Assembly: GCA_963761005.1 (NCBI GenBank)
Contig: CAVXFK010000027.1
Location: 992,001-1,056,000 of the forward strand
DNA length: 64,000 nt
Reading direction: 5' to 3'
From: DASWJZ01 sp963761005
GTDB taxonomy: Bacteria; Pseudomonadota; Alphaproteobacteria; Rhizobiales; Afifellaceae
The notes beneath the pieces were generated by a model that was given only the letters and a program-made list of their open reading frames with translations, searched no databases and was not told the DNA's origin. Positions 62,409-64,000 of this stretch are shown piece after piece; position 1 is the first letter of the stretch; the number at the start of each line of letters is the position of its first letter. The translations under genes were made by a program, and so were the position numbers.

Positions 62409-64000
62409 ATGATGCTCGACGGCTCAGCCGAGCGGCTGCGCCCCTCCGAGCCGCCGCCGGGTGAGCCGGATCAAAGCGCAGCCGCAGTCTCGAACAGCCG
62501 TGTGCCGTGGCACGCTTTGTCGGCCGAAGTGGTCACGGAGCGTCTGGCGACCAGTGCGGCGGGACTCTCCGCCGCGGAAACCGAGAGGCGGCTCACACGA
62601 TACGGTCCGAACTCGCTTCCCGCGCCGCCGCGCCGCACCGTACTCGGCATCTTCGTCGGGCAGCTCAAGAGCCCGCTCGTTTATCTGCTGCTTGCCGCGG
62701 CGGCGGTGTCGATCGCGCTCGGCGAATTCTCCGATGCATGGTTCATCGGCGCCGTCCTCGTCCTGAACTCGGCGATCGGCGGGACGCAGGAATGGCGCGC
62801 CGAGATCAACACCGCCGCGCTCCGCTCCTCGATCACGGCGACGAGCCGCGTTCTCCGCGACGGCGCGGTGAAGCTCGTCGAAAGCGCCGGCCTTGTGCCT
62901 GGCGACGTGGTGCTGATCGAAGCCGGCGACCGTGTGCCGGCCGACATGCGCATCCTGCAGGCGTTCGACGCTCGGGCGGACGAATCGGCGCTGACCGGCG
63001 AATCCTACGCGGTCGAGAAATCGGCCCGCCAGGAGCTTGAGCCCGAGACCTCCGTCGCCGACCGCGCGACCATGCTCCATGCCGGCACCAGCATGCTGAC
63101 CGGGCGCTCCGAAGCCGTGGTGATTGCGACCGGGGTCGAGACCGAGATCGGCCGCATCGCGCGCGAGCTTGCCATGGCCGCGCCACCGCCTCCGTTGACG
63201 CAGCGGCTTGAGCGCTTCAGCCGCAATCTCGGGATGGTCGTGATCGCGGTGATGCTGCTCATCATCGCCGGCCAGCTCTTCAACGGTGCGTCGCTGCGCG
63301 AGACCTTCTTCGTTGCGGTGGCGCTTGCCGTTGCCGCCATCCCTGAGGGCCTGCCCGTCGCCGTGACAGTCGCACTCTCGATTGCGACGCGACGGATGGC
63401 GCGGCGCAACGTCATCGTCCGCCACCTGCCAGCCGTCGAAGGGCTCGGGTCGTGCACGGTGGTGGCAAGCGACAAGACCGGCACGCTCACCGCCAATGCG
63501 CTGACCGCCAAGCGCCTTTGGCTCCCGGCTTTCGGCGTCGTTGAGGTCGGCGGGGAGGGCTACGACCCGCACGGCGATTTCCGCTTCGACGCAGATGAGG
63601 CTAGGGCTGCCGGTCTTCCGGCGATCGCTGCGGCGGCGGTCTCCGCGACGCTTTGCAACGACGCCACCTACGAGCCCGCCGACGGCGATTCTGGGCGTAG
63701 CGGCGACACGCTCGACGTGGCGCTTCTCGTGCTCGCCGCCAAAGCGGGGCTCACGCTCCCGGCTGTCCGCGCCGAGGCGGCGCGCGTTGGCGAGATCCCC
63801 TTCGCCGCCGAGCGACGCTTCGCCGCCACTCTGAACAGCCATCCGGATGGCCTAAAGCTGCATGCGAAGGGTGCGCCGGAAGTCATTCTGCCGCTTTGCG
63901 AAAACGGCGGAGCGGAGGCACATCTTGCGGCCGAACGCTTGGCGGAGGACGGGCTTCGCGTGGTCGCCGTCGCCGCCAAGCCGGTGACGCACGAGGGCCC
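62409..64000 (+). CDS. P-type cation-transporting ATPase (type II), 3' end outside window
   Basis: About 530 residues are visible from ATG 62409 (62412 is also possible). After a disordered start come the cation-ATPase N domain (AGLSAAETERRLTRYGPNSL), the actuator with DESALTGESYAVEKS, membrane helix four with AIPEGLPVAVTVALS, and the phosphorylation motif SDKTGTLTAN. The PEGLP form is that of calcium and manganese type IIA pumps or of FixK-regulated relatives. It lies 24 bases after the stress-protein gene. Confidence 0.92.
   Translation, partial: MMLDGSAERLRPSEPPPGEPDQSAAAVSNSRVPWHALSAEVVTERLATSAAGLSAAETERRLTRYGPNSLPAPPRRTVLGIFVGQLKSPLVYLLLAAAAVSIALGEFSDAWFIGAVLVLNSAIGGTQEWRAEINTAALRSSITATSRVLRDGAVKLVESAGLVPGDVVLIEAGDRVPADMRILQAFDARADESALTGESYAVEKSARQELEPETSVADRATMLHAGTSMLTGRSEAVVIATGVETEIGRIARELAMAAPPPPLTQRLERFSRNLGMVVIAVMLLIIAGQLFNGASLRETFFVAVALAVAAIPEGLPVAVTVALSIATRRMARRNVIVRHLPAVEGLGSCTVVASDKTGTLTANALTAKRLWLPAFGVVEVGGEGYDPHGDFRFDADEARAAGLPAIAAAAVSATLCNDATYEPADGDSGRSGDTLDVALLVLAAKAGLTLPAVRAEAARVGEIPFAAERRFAATLNSHPDGLKLHAKGAPEVILPLCENGGAEAHLAAERLAEDGLRVVAVAAKPVTHEG

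Overview
The window is GC-rich, densely packed bacterial chromosome. Codon use, a heme-type FixL/FixJ/FixK set, MocD/MocE-like genes, four carbohydrate ABC importers and a typical intergenic palindrome at 49284-49383 all point to an alphaproteobacterium, probably Hyphomicrobiales. The genus cannot be fixed from the sequence. No rRNA, tRNA, CRISPR array, integrase or complete insertion sequence was seen.

Layout. 1-3814 (minus): a CUT2 (ribose-type) sugar ABC operon that runs off the left edge. 4065-10100 (plus): a compact cluster of GNAT-like protein, AsnB-type amidotransferase, acyl carrier protein, frameshifted AMP-forming ligase and NadE-like amide ligase. This looks like a small amide-forming biosynthetic pathway and is the best candidate for something undescribed. 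10170-10719: a decayed HigB toxin next to an intact HigA antitoxin. 10738-15210: M24 peptidase, glutathione transferase, IclR regulator, D-threonine-aldolase-like enzyme and RidA. 15282-16424: an orphan phage-type tail sheath gene. 16440-20173: a broken exopolysaccharide locus (wzz, wza and cpsB homologues with frameshifts, plus a methyltransferase). 20405-22163: a YdcF protein and a YdjC-type deacetylase.

22274-25232: a second CUT2 sugar ABC operon. 25423-30937: 6-phosphogluconate dehydrogenase, glucose-6-phosphate dehydrogenase, a polyphosphate-glucokinase-like ROK kinase and a GH15 glucan hydrolase, arranged as a route from intracellular glucan to the oxidative pentose phosphate pathway. 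31023-32273: a DegT-type aminotransferase. 32428-39232: a polyol-type unit of HAD phosphatase, SorC/DeoR regulator, CUT1 ABC importer and polyol dehydrogenase, with a perfect palindrome upstream of the binding-protein gene that is a likely operator. 39281-42731: a DUF3303 protein and an operon of MocD-like desaturase, MocE-like Rieske ferredoxin and HD-GYP/LuxR regulator. 42838-49269: sugar-acid and pentose-type catabolic genes (lactonase, isomerase/epimerase, GarR-like dehydrogenase, xylulokinase-like kinase, BtpA-like protein, SDR). 49403-57176: polysaccharide-deacetylase-like hydrolase, cytosine-deaminase-like amidohydrolase, questin-oxidase-like protein and a second CUT1 ABC importer.

57282-64000: a redox and microoxic stress block with small cytochrome c, two-TM potassium-channel-like protein, single-domain receiver, FixJ, FixL, FixK, tandem universal stress protein and a P-type (PEGLP) cation ATPase cut by the right edge. 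FixL keeps the histidine and arginine expected for heme binding, so oxygen control of this block is likely.

Most of the window is intact. Frameshifts concentrate in two places, the ligase at 8280 and the exopolysaccharide locus at 16.7-19.3 kb. That pattern, together with a real internal deletion in higB and loss of the wzz 3' part, favours local gene decay over a generally poor sequence.
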